Of a stretch of DNA of 64,000 nt, positions 1-11,406 are shown piece by piece. The notes under the pieces were generated by a model that worked only from the letters and a program-made list of their open reading frames with translations, was not told the DNA's origin and searched no databases. The stretch's first letter is position 1, and every line of letters starts with the position of its first letter. The translations under genes and the position numbers were made by a program. Where the stretch lies: NCBI GenBank assembly GCA_022925895.1, contig JAKSYS010000134.1, forward strand, positions 1 through 64,000, given 5' to 3'. Origin of the DNA: Fragilaria crotonensis. Taxonomy: Eukaryota > Bacillariophyta > Fragilariophyceae > Fragilariales > Fragilariaceae.

Positions 1-1579
1 GACTTTCACATTTATACGGACTCCAGTGATTATCAACTGGGAGCAGTCATAATGCAAAATGACCGTCCGCTAGCTTTCTACAGTAGGAAACTTAACAGCG
101 CTCAAAACGTTACACGACTGGTGAACAAGAGCTGTTATCCATAGTAGAAACACTTGAGGAATTCAAAAATATACTATTAGGTCAAAACTGATAGATACAT
201 ACAGATCATAAGAATCTCCTATATCAGAAAATGTCCACCGATCGTATCATACGATGGAGACTCCTAATAGAAGAGTTTGGACCTACCTTTCTACACATAA
301 AGGAGAAAAGAACGTCATTGCTGACGCCTTGTCACGATTAGATGCAAACTTCAATGAGAAGTTACCCGCAGAGCCTACAAATGATAGTGTATGGCTTACA
401 TCTTCATGAAGGCAGGACGTTAAAGAAACGGACTTTCCGTTAAGTCCTACGCTAATCGCTAAATACCAACGGTTAGATAACGAACTTAAACGAAGAAGTA
501 CGAAATCAAAAGTCAAAACTTCAATACCAAAACGATTGAAGGAGTTGAGGTCATTACGCACTCAGGAAAATATATATTCCTATTCAGCTTCAACAACGCG
601 TAGTAGCTTGGTATCATGAGTACCTAGCACACCCAGGCGAATCACGCACTGAGGCAACGATACGTCAAACATGTACGTGGCCAAAATTACGTAGTCACGT
701 TGAGACATTTTGTAAGACATGTCGTACGTGTCAACTATTTAAGAAACAAAGGAAGAAGTATGGACACTTACCTCCAAAGGAAGCTGAAGAACTTCCCTGG
801 TCTCGTGTAAACGTAGACTTGATTGGACCATACGGTACGTATCCAACGTCCACGCATACACTTCGCATTGACTATGATCGACCCCGTGACAGGATGGTTC
901 AAGTCATTTCTATACCAGACAAAATGCACATACTGTCATGGAAGCGTTTAATAATACGTGGTTGACAAGATATCCACGACCCCAATACATAGGGTATGAT
1001 AACGGTTCAGAATTCAAAGCACAATTCAAACAGATGTGCGAGAATTATGGTATGAAAGAAAAACCGTCATCTAGTTACAATCCACAATCAAACGGTATTG
1101 TAGAACGAGTACATCAAGTACTTGGCAATGCACTTCGGACATTCGAACTCGAACACAAAGAACTCGATGCAAATGACCCTTGGGGACCGTTCCTAAGTGC
1201 AGCCGCATGGGCAATACGTAGTACAGTACATACTACGTTAGATGCTACACCCGGACAGTTAGTATTTGGACGCGACATGTTGTTACCTATCCAATTAAGA
1301 ACAGATTGGGCTAGAATACGACAACGTAAGCAAGACATTATTAACGCCAATAATAAAAAGGAAAATGCAAAACGCATTGAACACGAGTACCGTGTTGGCG
1401 AAAAAGTCCTATTGGAAAAACCAGGACTGATCTCCAAATTGTCCGCCCCACGTACGGGACCTTATCGGATTACTGAAACCTATGCTAATGGTACAGTACG
1501 CATTCAACGTGGCATTGTCAATGAACGTGTTAATATACGTCGACTGACACCATATAAAGAACGCGTACCGCCCAATTAG
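1..1579 (+). pseudogene. Decayed Ty3/gypsy retrotransposon pol fragment (RNase H to integrase)
   Basis: The window opens inside the RNase H domain ([12 protein letters not shown]), continues through the typical KGEKNVIADALSRL end of gypsy RNase H, then an integrase with an HHCC zinc finger (HEYLAHPG...CKTCRTC), catalytic Asp in VDLIGPYG, Asp in IGYDNGSEF and Glu in NGIVERVHQ. A GPY/F-type module (RTGPYRI) and a basic tail follow; no chromodomain is visible. The last 213 codons (938-1579) are open, but upstream the reading frame changes several times through single-base losses (near 105-110, 340-560 and 860-925), so it cannot make a full polyprotein. Protease, RT and the 5' LTR lie outside the window. 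Order RNase H then integrase identifies Ty3/gypsy rather than copia. Confidence 0.85.
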
Positions 1580-3224
1580 GGAAGCGAGTGCAGTACACCG
1601 CACGTGCCCTTAGCGTAGTGCGATACAGTATACTATATTACTAGTATCCAGTACTACAATACAATGGCCATGTATAGTACTTGGATATACCGGTAGACTA
1701 GTAATACCATAGTACAGTGCAACAATAGAACACTGATCCTGTACAACAGTACAACCGTACAACAGTAGAATGAGAACTGTTTGACATCTCTTGGAGACTC
1801 ACTGAGTCTCCTAGATGAATAAAAGAGAACAGTCCAATCCCACCAAGGATGGGACTGCTCTCTTGCTTTTAAACTAGTCTCATAACTTTTAATAAGGTGC
1901 AACTATTAACCCTTTAAAACTAGCTACAAATTAGCCTCCAAAATAAAACTGATTACTTCGCGCGTAGGGCAACTGCAACTTCAATCCAAGCTTCCAGCAA
2001 GTTTTGAAGCAGCGCATAACCAATTATGTAAATGAACCAATTTTTATCCAAAGTAGTGTCCATTGAATGAAAAAGAAATGTAAGCATCCAAGGTGTGGAC
2101 TCGCAAATTTTTTTCCAAAGATCAAGTCAAAGGCAAGTGCCATGTCATATTTCCAGTAAGACAACTCTCAATTAATACATGTGTGTGTACATTTGCACAA
2201 TGCATACTAATATTGAAATTCCTTGACTCTACATGCTCAGATCCACCAGAATGAGTGCCAAAACGTTTTGCCAACTTCAATGCAGCCAAAGGTTGACAAT
2301 GCATGAGTTCCACTAACTCAGTTCAAAGCTTCATATCATTGATCCAAGTTACAGCCAATGGACTCCGCCTGATACAGAGAGTATGCATACAAGTACTTCG
2401 GCGGTCGCGTGAACCCGAGGTAAACAGTAGTTCTATGTCCAGTATGGAGAATGCATACTCGCAGTTCGTTGTTCGTATGCATAGTTGGTACTGTAGTTGG
2501 TAGTACTTGCTACTTGTACTGTAGCAGTGGGTGTGTGCCTCTTTTTGGTGGATCTTGGACCACAGGTGAGTTCCTGCGCATGCATATGTACAAAACTCAT
2601 GGCCCTATTCCCAACGAATTTGCGAAGGCTGTCGCAGGGCAGATGCCTATCTGCAATACGATAGGCTATTGCCATACACATAGCAGTCAAGTGTCGTTGG
2701 TGGAACGGATAAGTGACGTCGTGGTGTGACACAAATTGCACGCAAACTGAGATTCCTGCTCCTGGAGTCATTCTAAATTGCAATTGTCGATTTTAATAGC
2801 CATAGTCGTAGAGCATTGCCGAAGGACTGTAATCAAACTTGAAGTAGAGTTTGTTCTCTCGTCATTCGTCATGCACATAAATGCTCATTGTCCTGTAGGA
2901 CTCGGAACGACGTCCCTGGTAGTGCGAGTACATCAATATCATACAAACGATTCGACTTTTTCCATGTCTGAGTCTGTCGCAATATAATGCGGAGGAGGCA
3001 GGCCCTCGACGAAATCGTACGTATTTATTTATGAGGAGCATGAGTGAAAGGGCAATCTGGTATCTATCTTAATGTGGTACTAGTAATGTGAAATACTGGT
3101 GCGACAATTGTTGAAAAATATCAACGGGAAGGGGCGCATTAACCGGACGTCCCGCAACGACATAAACCTTGTCTATGTATCGGATGATCGCCTGATATCA
3201 GCGAACACTGCATGCATTCAAAGT
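1580..3224. other. Intergenic stretch without a recognisable gene
   Basis: No convincing coding sequence. The first 300 bases may hold the 3' LTR of the gypsy fragment, but no second LTR copy is present to prove it. Bases 1620-1770 are dense in GTAC/AGTA palindromic words like most spacers in this window. Confidence 0.5.
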
Positions 3225-3605
3225 TGTTGAAGAATCCCATCGACATCAAAATGGAAAGCGCGCACCAAACGACCACGGAGTGCGACGACGAGATGACACG
3301 CCCGGAGCAGGTTTTTAAGTAGAAGTTCGGTTGTGTGGTCATGGCTGTTACTTGCGCCCGAGTAAATGGATGAAATTGAATGGTTCCAATATGACGTCAA
3401 CCAAGTAGTACATGACCATCGCAGCTTGTGCGAACGGGTCGTTCGCAAAGGGATCCAAGTTTTGATTCACCCGATACCATCGCCGCCGCCCCGAGGTGCT
3501 CTTCAACAATGTATTTTTCTGGACTTCATGACGATAAACACTGCTCTCATTAAAAAACTTAGATCAATAGAGATGTATGCTAAGGAATTCGCGAAGTGCT
3601 GCTGA
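3225..3605 (+). pseudogene. Degraded protein-kinase gene relic
   Basis: Sequence from GAATCCCA through an ATG near 3251 matches the region around the start of the two kinase genes downstream: the shared words CACCAAACGACCA and GATGAAATTG recur in the same order. An early TAG then breaks the frame, and the kinase core is missing. Bases 3366-3605 remain open and end in FLDFMTINTALIKKL..., a tail that resembles the end of a kinase domain (pattern R-x-S-F) and is re-used in the first kinase copy at 6316-6405. I read this as the remnant of a third kinase copy whose 3' end served as the duplication breakpoint. Homology of the tail to kinases is weaker evidence than that of the 5' part. Confidence 0.55.
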
Positions 3606-6315
3606 GGTCGAAAACGTCAGTTGCCTGACCTTCCTGTCAAACAAATATATGATTCATGCAGAATAAAGACTATACACCATTATCCGAGCATGATAGACCA
3701 TGCTGGGAAAAATTGTATGCATAAACACCCTGGAGTGTTTTGATGCGCAGCAAACACAACCTCTCGAGCGATCAAACTTTTGCAAAACCATTCTTTGGGA
3801 TTGTAGTCATTTCAAATCTTGACATGAGGGTAGTATCGAAATCTTGTTGGATGAGCCTCCCTCCCGCCAATGACGCTGGTCTCCAAGTTTCGATTCTGAG
3901 ATGCGGGAGAGGCTCTGAGCCCGAAGCGCAAGTCGAGCTGAAATTCTATACACGAGAGCAAGGAAGAAAGCTGTGAAGCAGCTCTCGTCGCTGCGGCAAC
4001 AATTTTATAGAATGTGTTTTCCCATGAGAGAATCAGAGCTGCTGTTGACGAACTTCATGTCGTTGACAAGAGCGCGTGCTCGAATCACAAGGGACTAAAC
4101 GGCGAAGAGCAAAGACAATCAACCAATTGTGCGCAGAACTCTTGTTGGCATCTTTCATCGTGAAAGTTGTCACGACAAAATCATTGCCGTTGATGTGCTA
4201 GTGGTGAATTCCACAAACGGCATTGTTCTCCGAGTATGAGTATGCTACCTTGTGCAGCGCGGCCCTTCACTTGATTGTGCATCCTCTTGACAACCAATCT
4301 ACTTCTGTTGATCTTGAATCTTGATGATCCCATGATTGGGGTGTTGCTAACTACGGTGGTACTGTACCACCCGATAGCAGACCCGATTAGAATGTACCGC
4401 CAGTATTGTGACCCACGACGTCATTGACGTCATTTCAATGGACTCTATGCACAATGGGATCCGATATTAAAATTACTATGAACGCAACGTTACACAGAAT
4501 TCTCGAATTATTAGAGAGGGTCTGTCCAGTCGTCCAGACAAAGCAGCCCTTCGCCCATCTTGCTGTATATGGTCCGTTGATATTATCATGACCCCAATTC
4601 TGCTTTTGAATGACTGAAATGAAGAAAAACGTTATGCAAGTTCACAAGAATGGGACCAAAACATAGCGACTCCTCCTGCGTAGCCAAAGGCGCAACGCCT
4701 TGCACGAAAACGTGAAGTTGATCATTTACAACTATGGACAAGTTGCAGGTACATATAAGTAGGCCCATGCTACATCCATGGAGTGTTCTAATACAAGTAG
4801 TGCCGGAGTAGAACGCGTATTTCATGTATGGAGGCTTGCATTCTCCCTGGCCACTTCCGCAAAGATGACTTCCGGCACTGAAAGCGCCTGTGCCCATCAG
4901 GATGCCAGATGATATTTCTTAAGTATAAACTATCAATGCAGCAGAATCGAAAAACGACATTCCATGATGTCCCCGAAACATGAGGTCATCAAGCTGAACT
5001 TGGCATCTGGTTGTCCCTACGTCAAGTTTGTACTCGCGCCACTCAGTGCGCCATTGGACGATGACGACACGATGACTATGAGAGGAGCCATCCGCGCACA
5101 CAAAACACGTGACATAAAAAGCTTTCTGTTAACACCGTTTTTGGCAACAACTGCAACTATTCTAGCAGCTACAAGTCAAGGCTTGATTTCAGAATCCCAC
5201 CAGCGCCCTAAAATGACATGTGCTCACCAAACGACCAGCGAGCGAGGCTACGAAGAGATGATTACGCCAGAGGAGGTGGTCAAGGAACGCCTTGACCAAT
5301 TTCACGATTCATGGGTTAGTGAGATCGACGATGAAATTGGTCGTGTCCGACAGATTCATTCATACATTGAGGACGACTTTCACATCGGACGATGCATCGG
5401 TGAGGGCACTTTCTCAGATGTGAAGTGCATCTTTTTAAAGTCAAGCCATTGGAATAGCACACTGGGTTGCTATGCCGAGTCGGGGCAAGCCTTTGCTCTC
5501 AAGCGACTCAAACAAAATGTGATTGCGGATCAAGAGATGCACACGATCGCAGCTTCCGATCTCGCTATGGAAGCAACAATCCTGTCAAACCTCAATCATG
5601 AAAACATCATCACTCTGCACGGCGTCAAGAGTGGAAACATGACTGAGGCCCTTGCGAATGGCACATACTTTATCATGCTAGAACTTCTCGTCGAGACGCT
5701 TGATGTTCGTTTCCAGAAATGGAAGGTGCCATCGACTCTTTCCAACATGATTGCTTTGAAACGAAAGGATGAACATGTTGCTACGCGCGTTCGAGACGTG
5801 GCGATCGGGATTGCAAAAGGCATGGAGCATCTGCACTGCCGCAACATCATATTTCGGTACGTCTCGTATTGCGTAAAAACACGAGTCCCGCTCAGCTATT
5901 ATGTACGATTGACTAACCTTCATTTGTTAGTGATCTGAAACCGAACAACATCGGCTTCGATGAGGAGGATCGCGTCAAAATCTTCGATTTCGGCCTTGCC
6001 CGTGAGTTCGTTGAAGGCAAGACCGTTCAGGCGAGACCGATGACAGGCGGGACAGGAACTCCTCGCTACATGGCCCCTGAAGTCAGCAAGATGGAAGACT
6101 CGTATGGTTACCCAGCTGATGTATACTCCTTCTCAATTCTGCTGTGGCAGATTGTGACCAAGCGCACTCCGTATTCACGCATTCCGTCGCCAACAGAGCT
6201 TGCTGATTTGGTCAAAAACAAGAACGTTCGCCCCAACCTCGCACACGTGGAGTCTGCGTTGCTTCGGGATCTTCTGGAGAATGGTTGGTCTGCTGATCCC
6301 AAAGCGAGGCGCTCA
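3516..6315. repeat. Tandem duplication, unit 1 (2.8 kb)
   Basis: Direct repeat of the following unit, offset exactly 2800 bases at the left end. It contains about 1.6 kb of upstream spacer plus a kinase gene without its native 3' end. The breakpoint is a 3-base TTT shared between the relic at 3516-3518 and the kinase RRSF codons at 6316-6318. Outside the kinase mid-section the two units differ at only a handful of positions. Confidence 0.95.
4425..4432. promoter_or_regulatory. Palindromic CRE-type site, unit 1
   Basis: TGACGTCA preceded immediately by another GACGTCAT (4417-4424), giving two adjacent half-overlapping ACGTCA words about 0.78 kb before the kinase start. CRE-like ACGT cores bind bZIP factors and mediate CO2/cAMP responses in diatoms. 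Function here is inference only. Confidence 0.35.
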
Positions 6316-6405
6316 TTTCTGGACTTCATGACGATAAACACTGCTCTCATTAAAAAACTTAGATCAATAGAGATGTATGCTAAGGAATTCGCGAAGTGCT
6401 GCTGA
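5213..6405 (+). CDS. Protein kinase, copy A, with exchanged C-terminus
   Basis: Two exons, 5213-5856 and 5931-6405, around a 74-nt intron (GTACGT...TTGTTAG); 372 residues. Kinase motifs in order: glycine loop GEGTFSDV (about 63-70), lysine in FALKRLK (about 97), catalytic loop IIFRDLKPNN (FRD replaces HRD), DFG in IFDFGLA, and GTPRYMAPE in the activation segment; the C-lobe ends at KARRSF. It then continues in frame for 29 residues (LDFMTINTALIKKL...) that come from the upstream relic through the duplication junction, so the native 58-residue basic tail of copy B is missing. The start was chosen at 5213 because the open extension to 4964 is frameshifted in copy B. Probably a cytoplasmic Ser/Thr kinase of TKL-like type; substrate unknown. 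Confidence 0.85.
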
Positions 6406-9120
6406 GGTCGAAAACGTCAGTTGCCTGACCTTCCTGTCAAACAAATATATGATTCATGCAGAATAAAGACTATACACCATTATCCGAGCATGATAGACCA
6501 TGCTGGGAAAAATTGTATGCATAAACACCCTGGAGTGTTTTGATGCGCAGCAAACACAACCTCTCGAGCGATCAAACTTTTGCAAAACCATTCTTTGGGA
6601 TTGTAGTCATTTCAAATCTTGACATGAGGGTAGTATCGAAATCTTGTTGGATGAGCCTCCCTCCCGCCAATGACGCTGGTCTCCAAGTTTCGATTCTGAG
6701 ATGCGGGAGAGGCTCTGAGCCCGAAGCGCAAGTCGAGCTGAAATTCTATACACGAGAGCAAGGAAGAAAGCTGTGAAGCAGCTCTCGTCGCTGCGGCAAC
6801 AATTTTATAGAATGTGTTTTCCCATGAGAGAATCAGAGCTGCTGTTGACGAACTTCATGTCGTTGACAAGAGCGCGTGCTCGAATCACAAGGGACTAAAC
6901 GGCGAAGAGCAAAGACAATCAACCAATTGTGCGCAGAACTCTTGTTGGCATCTTTCATCGTGAAAGTTGTCACGACAAAATCATTGCCGTTGATGTGCTA
7001 GTGGTGAATTCCACAAACGGCATTGTTCTCCGAGTATGAGTATGCTACCTTGTGCAGCGCGGCCCTTCACTTGATTGTGCATCCTCTTGACAACCAATCT
7101 ACTTCTGTTGATCTTGAATCTTGATGATCCCATGATTGGGGTGCCGCTAACTACGGTGGTACTGTACCACCCGATAGCAGACCCGATTAGAATGTACCGC
7201 CAGTACTGTGACCCACGACGTCATTGACGTCATTTCAATGGACTCTATGCACAATGGGATCCGATATTAAAAATTACTATGAACGCAACGTTACACAGAA
7301 TTCTCGAATTATTAGAGAGGGTCTGTCCAGTCGTCCAGACAAAGCAGCCCTTCGCCCATCTTGCTGTATATGGTCCGTTGATATTATCATGACCCCAATT
7401 CTGCTTTTGAATGACTGAAATGAAGAAAAACGTTATGCAAGTTCACAAGAATGGGACCAAAACATAGCGACTCCTCCTGCGTAGCCAAAGGCGCAACGCC
7501 TTGCACGAAAACGTGAAGTTGATCATTTACAACTATGGACAAGTTGCAGGTACATATAAGTAGGCCCATGCTACATCCATGGAGTGTTCTAATACAAGTA
7601 GTGCCGGAGTAGAACGCGTATTTCATGTATGGAGGCTTGCATTCTCCCTGGCCACTTCCGCAAAGATGACTTCCGGCACTGAAAGCGCCTGTGCCCATCA
7701 GGATGCCAGATGATATTTCTTAAGTATAAACTATCAATGCAGCAGAATCGAAAAACGACATTCCATGATGTCCCCGAAACATGAGGTCATCAAGCTGAAC
7801 TTGGCATCTGGTTGTCCCTACGTCAAGTTTGTACTCGCGCCACTCGAGTGCGCCATTGGACGATGACGACACGATGACTATGAGAGGAGCCATCCGCGCA
7901 CACAAAAACACGTGACATAAAAAAGCTTTCTGTTAACACCGTTTTTGGCAACAACTGCAACTATTCTAGCAGCTACAAGTCAAGGCTTGATTTCAGAATC
8001 CCACCAGCGCCCTAAAATGACATGTGCTCACCAAACGACCAGCGAGCGAGGCTACGAAGAGATGATTACGCCAGAGGAGGTGGTCAAGGAACGCCTTGAC
8101 CAATTTCACGATTCATGGGTTAGTGAGATCGACGATGAAATTGGTCGTGTCCGACAGATTCATTCATACATTGAGGACGACTTTCACATCGGACGATGCA
8201 TCGGTGAGGGCACTTTCTCAGATGTGAAGTGCATCTTTTTAAAGTCAAGCCATTGGAATAGCACACTGGGTTGCTACGCCGAGTCGGGGCAAGCCTTTGC
8301 TCTCAAGCGACTCAAACAAAATGTGATTGCAGATCAAGAGATGCACGTGATCGCAGCTTCCGATCTCGCCATGGAAGCAACCATCCTGTCAAACCTCAAT
8401 CATGAAAACATCATAACTCTTCACGGCGTCAAGAGTGGAAGCATGACTGAGGCCCTTGCGAATGGCACATACTTTAACATGCTAGAACTTCTCGTCGAGA
8501 CTCTTGATGTTCGTTTCCAGAAATGGAAGGTACCATCGACGCTTTCCAACATGATTGCTTTGAAACGAAAGGATGAACATGTTGCTACGCGCGTTCGAGA
8601 CGTGGCGATCGGGATTGCGAAAGGCTTAGAGTACCTGCACTGCCGCAACATCATATTTCGGTACGTTTCGTATTGCGTAAATACACGAGTCCCGCTCTGC
8701 TAGCTATGTACGATTGACTAACCTTCATTTGTTAGTGATCTGAAACCGAACAACATCGGCTTCGATGAGGAGGATCGCGTCAAAATCTTCGACTTTGGCC
8801 TTGCCCGTGAGTTCGTTGAAGGCAAGACCGTTCAGGCGAGACCGATGACAGGCGGGACAGGAACTCCTCGCTACATGGCCCCTGAAGTCAGCAAGATGGA
8901 AGACTCGTATGGTTACCCAGCTGATGTATACTCCTTCTCAATTCTGCTGTGGCAGATTGTGACCAAGCGCACTCCGTATTCACGCATTCCGTCGCCAACA
9001 GAGCTTGCTGATTTGGTCAAAAACAAGAACGTTCGCCCCAACCTCGCACACGTGGAGTCTGCGTTGCTTCGGGATCTTCTGGAGAATGGTTGGTCTGCTG
9101 ATCCCAAAGCGAGGCGCTCA
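6316..9120. repeat. Tandem duplication, unit 2 (2.8 kb)
   Basis: Second copy of the unit, running on into the original 3' end of the kinase gene at 9121. Three single-base insertions relative to unit 1 lie just before the kinase start (near 7846, 7907 and 7921) and destroy an apparent N-terminal extension seen in unit 1, which argues that the extension is not coding. Confidence 0.95.
7225..7232. promoter_or_regulatory. Palindromic CRE-type site, unit 2
   Basis: Same twin GACGTCAT-TGACGTCA arrangement as in unit 1, about 0.79 kb before kinase copy B. Conservation follows trivially from the recent duplication. Confidence 0.3.
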
Positions 9121-9384
9121 TTTTCCGAGATTCGAGAGGGGCTGGAGAACTACGTTCGCGAGCATGGCAACGAAAAGCCGACACGCGCTCGGAAGCAGAG
9201 AAGGCTCAGATCAATGTCGGAACCGAAACCTTCCACATTTAAACCTGTGACTCACCCGAAGAGCAGAAGTCGACACTTCGAACGAGTCAGTTCCATTCGA
9301 ACGACAGACTGCAGCGACATGTTTTCGAACGACACCTTAGAAGGTGATACATCTGCAAACAAGGGAAGGCGCTACAGTTGCTGA
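8017..9384 (+). CDS. Protein kinase, copy B, full length
   Basis: Exons 8017-8660 and 8736-9384 around a 75-nt GT-AG intron; 430 residues. It has the same motifs as copy A (GEGTFSDV, FALKRLK, IIFRDLKPNN, IFDFGLA, GTPRYMAPE, KARRSF) but retains the native end: a short helix (SEIREGLENYVREHG) and a basic, serine-rich tail of about 50 residues. It differs from copy A by several residues in the middle of the domain, such as DQEMHV for DQEMHT, TYFNML for TYFIML and GLEYLH for GMEHLH. GLEYLH is the commoner form in kinases, so copy B looks the less altered one. Function beyond protein phosphorylation is unknown. Confidence 0.9.
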
Positions 9385-10002
9385 AGGATCATCAAAGAGT
9401 CAGGAAAGTATGCCTGGTTGTTTCATGTGGAGAAACGGCGGCAGGACTGTCGTAGTGCGAGAACGAACGCACACTTTCTCCCCTTCTCCTCGCACCTCGA
9501 GGTCAGGCCGATTTTAGAGTGGGATTTCTCCAACGCACCCAATTAGGCTAATTGAGGAACATTTCTGAGGCTTACCAGTGGCTATTTCGCAGTATTTTTG
9601 AGGCTTTACTGGGGATCCCCAAGTTACCCTACCAATTTTCTCACAACTTTAAGTGTATATGAGCATACCAGCATACCGATAACAGGTAGACCTGCTAGTA
9701 GTGGTAGCAGACGCAAGAACGCAGTTCTTTAAAACACAGGTATGACACTTGTATGTACCCAAAACTAGCTCGGAGTATCGCTCTCATCCTTTGACTCCTA
9801 CAGTACCAGTACTACTAGTAGTAGCACCTTGTACTGGAGGAGAATTCTGAGTAGAATACTGTACTCGCAGTACTGCAGTACGCTGTACTGTAACGGTATT
9901 ATGGTAACTGCGGCTGTCAGAAACTGTCCAGCACGATCGAGATTACTCGGGTCGATAAAACATCGTATTTTTCGCTTCGTTCCATCCTTGTCATTGGTCA
10001 TC
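9385..10002. other. Spacer and presumed promoter of the FKBP gene
   Basis: No coding signal. The right part (about 9660-9900) is rich in GTAC, CTAGTA and TACTG words. A longer open frame reaches back to 9829, but it lacks a signal-like start and reads through this GTAC-rich sequence. Confidence 0.5.
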
Positions 10003-10461
10003 ATGAACGCCTTCCTCCTTCTCATTGCCGTGCTCTCCATTATCCTTTCGAGTTCTCTCACTACGGCTAATCAAGTAGTTGTCGAGAAGAAAAGCCCCAC
10101 GCCTGAAGGCGCCGAACGCGTTACACGTGATCACAAGTACGTCTGTCATGTGACTCTCTACATTGAAAATGCCGATGGCACCAAGACTCCAGCCGGCTGG
10201 TCCACGCGCATGTCGGACGGCGCGGTCGCCGATGCACCCTTTGAATTTCAGCCAGGTGTAAAGCTCATTGACGGATGGACGCAGGGTGTCTTGGAGATGT
10301 ACGAAGGCGAGCGCGCCTGGTTGCACATCCCGGCTGTGCTTGGATACGGTGAAAGGGCCATGGGAAATCCCAACGGAGGAGGATTCTACATTCCCGCGTC
10401 GTCGAATCTTTTGTTTGATATTGAGATTTTGGGAAAAGCACATAAGAACATTGAATTGTAA
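10003..10461 (+). CDS. FKBP-type peptidyl-prolyl cis-trans isomerase, secretory
   Basis: 152 residues. The N-terminus (MNAFLLLIAVLSIILSS) is a clear signal peptide when the ATG at 10003 is used. The body is one FKBP domain: GAPFEFQ-like strand (APFEFQPG), KLIDGWTQGVLEMYEGERAW, IPAVLGYGERA, and SNLLFDIEIL at the end. These are the usual FKBP core elements, although the first part, normally GxxFDSS, is diverged (TRMSDGAV). Such proteins catalyse proline isomerisation during folding. With a signal peptide it probably acts in the ER lumen or is secreted; the last four residues NIEL resemble an ER-retention tail only loosely. Confidence 0.9.
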   Translation: MNAFLLLIAVLSIILSSSLTTANQVVVEKKSPTPEGAERVTRDHKYVCHVTLYIENADGTKTPAGWSTRMSDGAVADAPFEFQPGVKLIDGWTQGVLEMYEGERAWLHIPAVLGYGERAMGNPNGGGFYIPASSNLLFDIEILGKAHKNIEL

Positions 10462-10590
10462 TCCGGACCTGATTGGTTTCGGGAAGGTTTTGTTAAGGTA
10501 TACTCGGTGTTGTGGGCATCGACCACCTGAGTATCATCTACAGTGTCGCTCAGAGTGCTGATACATGTGGTCTAAAGTCTAAGCGACAAA

Positions 10591-10743
10591 TTAATGGCTC
10601 TCTTTAGCTGCATTATTGATTGTGTCCATCACAGATAGCATCCGTTCATTCACTACGCTTGGGATGTTCCGTTCTTCGTCCTTTACGAAATCTACGACGT
10701 CCTGAACTCTCGACTGCGCATCATTCATCAGCTCCATTATCAT
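10591..10743 (-). pseudogene. Short coding-looking fragment, unknown
   Basis: A 50-codon frame from ATG at 10743 to TAA at 10591, acidic and helical in composition (SRVQDVVDFVKDEERNIPSV). Just upstream on the same strand, another frame reads KVEAAGASTFKKADVDLIGTG before a stop. Together they look like the end of a decayed or intron-split gene, but no family is recognised. Confidence 0.25.
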
Positions 10744-10971
10744 CTACCAGAATCCCCCGCTGAAATCTGCGAGGCTCTTACCAGTGCCAATTAAATCAAC
10801 ATCAGCCTTTTTGAAGGTTGATGCACCTGCAGCCTCCACTTTTCTGATCTTGGCGTTTCCAAGTATTCATTCACTTCTTGGAATCTAGATTCTGCTAGTA
10901 TTCTTGACCGTTTAGTCATTCTAAGTGTTGAAATCTCAAAAACCAGATAGCCGAGTCGAGTTGAAGATCTT

Positions 10972-11171
10972 GATTTACAGTGTCCTGTATGCGGCCTTCC
11001 CAAAAGCTGGTGCACTCTGTGAGCTACTATAGTTATGATATGCTTGATCATTTTTCTGTAATGTTACTGTCACTGCTAGTATAACGACCAAACATTCTGT
11101 GGTTTGCAAATCTTCAGGAGTTTGGATTTACATTTTTGCATGCTTGCTTCTGCTTAGTTGTTGTAAATAGT
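10972..11171. repeat. Diverged direct repeat, copy 1
   Basis: About 200 bases sharing ordered words with copy 2 at 11208: CCTTCCCAAAA, GATATGCT, TTCTGTGGTTTGCA and TCTTCAGGA. No coding potential. Confidence 0.6.
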
Positions 11172-11207
11172 ACAATGAAAACCTGTTCAAGCTGCTAGAT
11201 TTCTTGT

Positions 11208-11406
11208 ATTGTAAATCTGCGACCAACCTTCCCAAAATATGCACTCGTTCAGCTACTACTAGTACTAGGTCATGATATGCTCGACCATTTCTTTAATGTC
11301 ACTGCCATGGCTGATATGATGACCAAAGGATTCTGTGGTTTGCAGATCTTCAGGATTTGGATAAAGATTTTGCATTCTTCTGTATGCTCAGTTGATGTAA
11401 ACGCTA
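11208..11406. repeat. Diverged direct repeat, copy 2
   Basis: Partner of the repeat at 10972, about 236 bases away start to start. Several substitutions and small gaps suggest an old duplication, perhaps a fragment of a repeat family. Confidence 0.6.

Noticed and set aside
3740-3976. 78-codon open frame repeated at 6540-6776
   Set aside because: Conserved through duplication only; no homology, and it lies in the spacer before each kinase gene.
4586-4897. 103-codon minus-strand open frame repeated at 7387-7698
   Set aside because: It is identical in both units only because of the recent duplication. The composition is not protein-like and no domain is recognisable.
4964-5212. N-terminal extension of kinase copy A
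   Set aside because: Three single-base insertions break it in copy B, while the protein from the next ATG is conserved in both.
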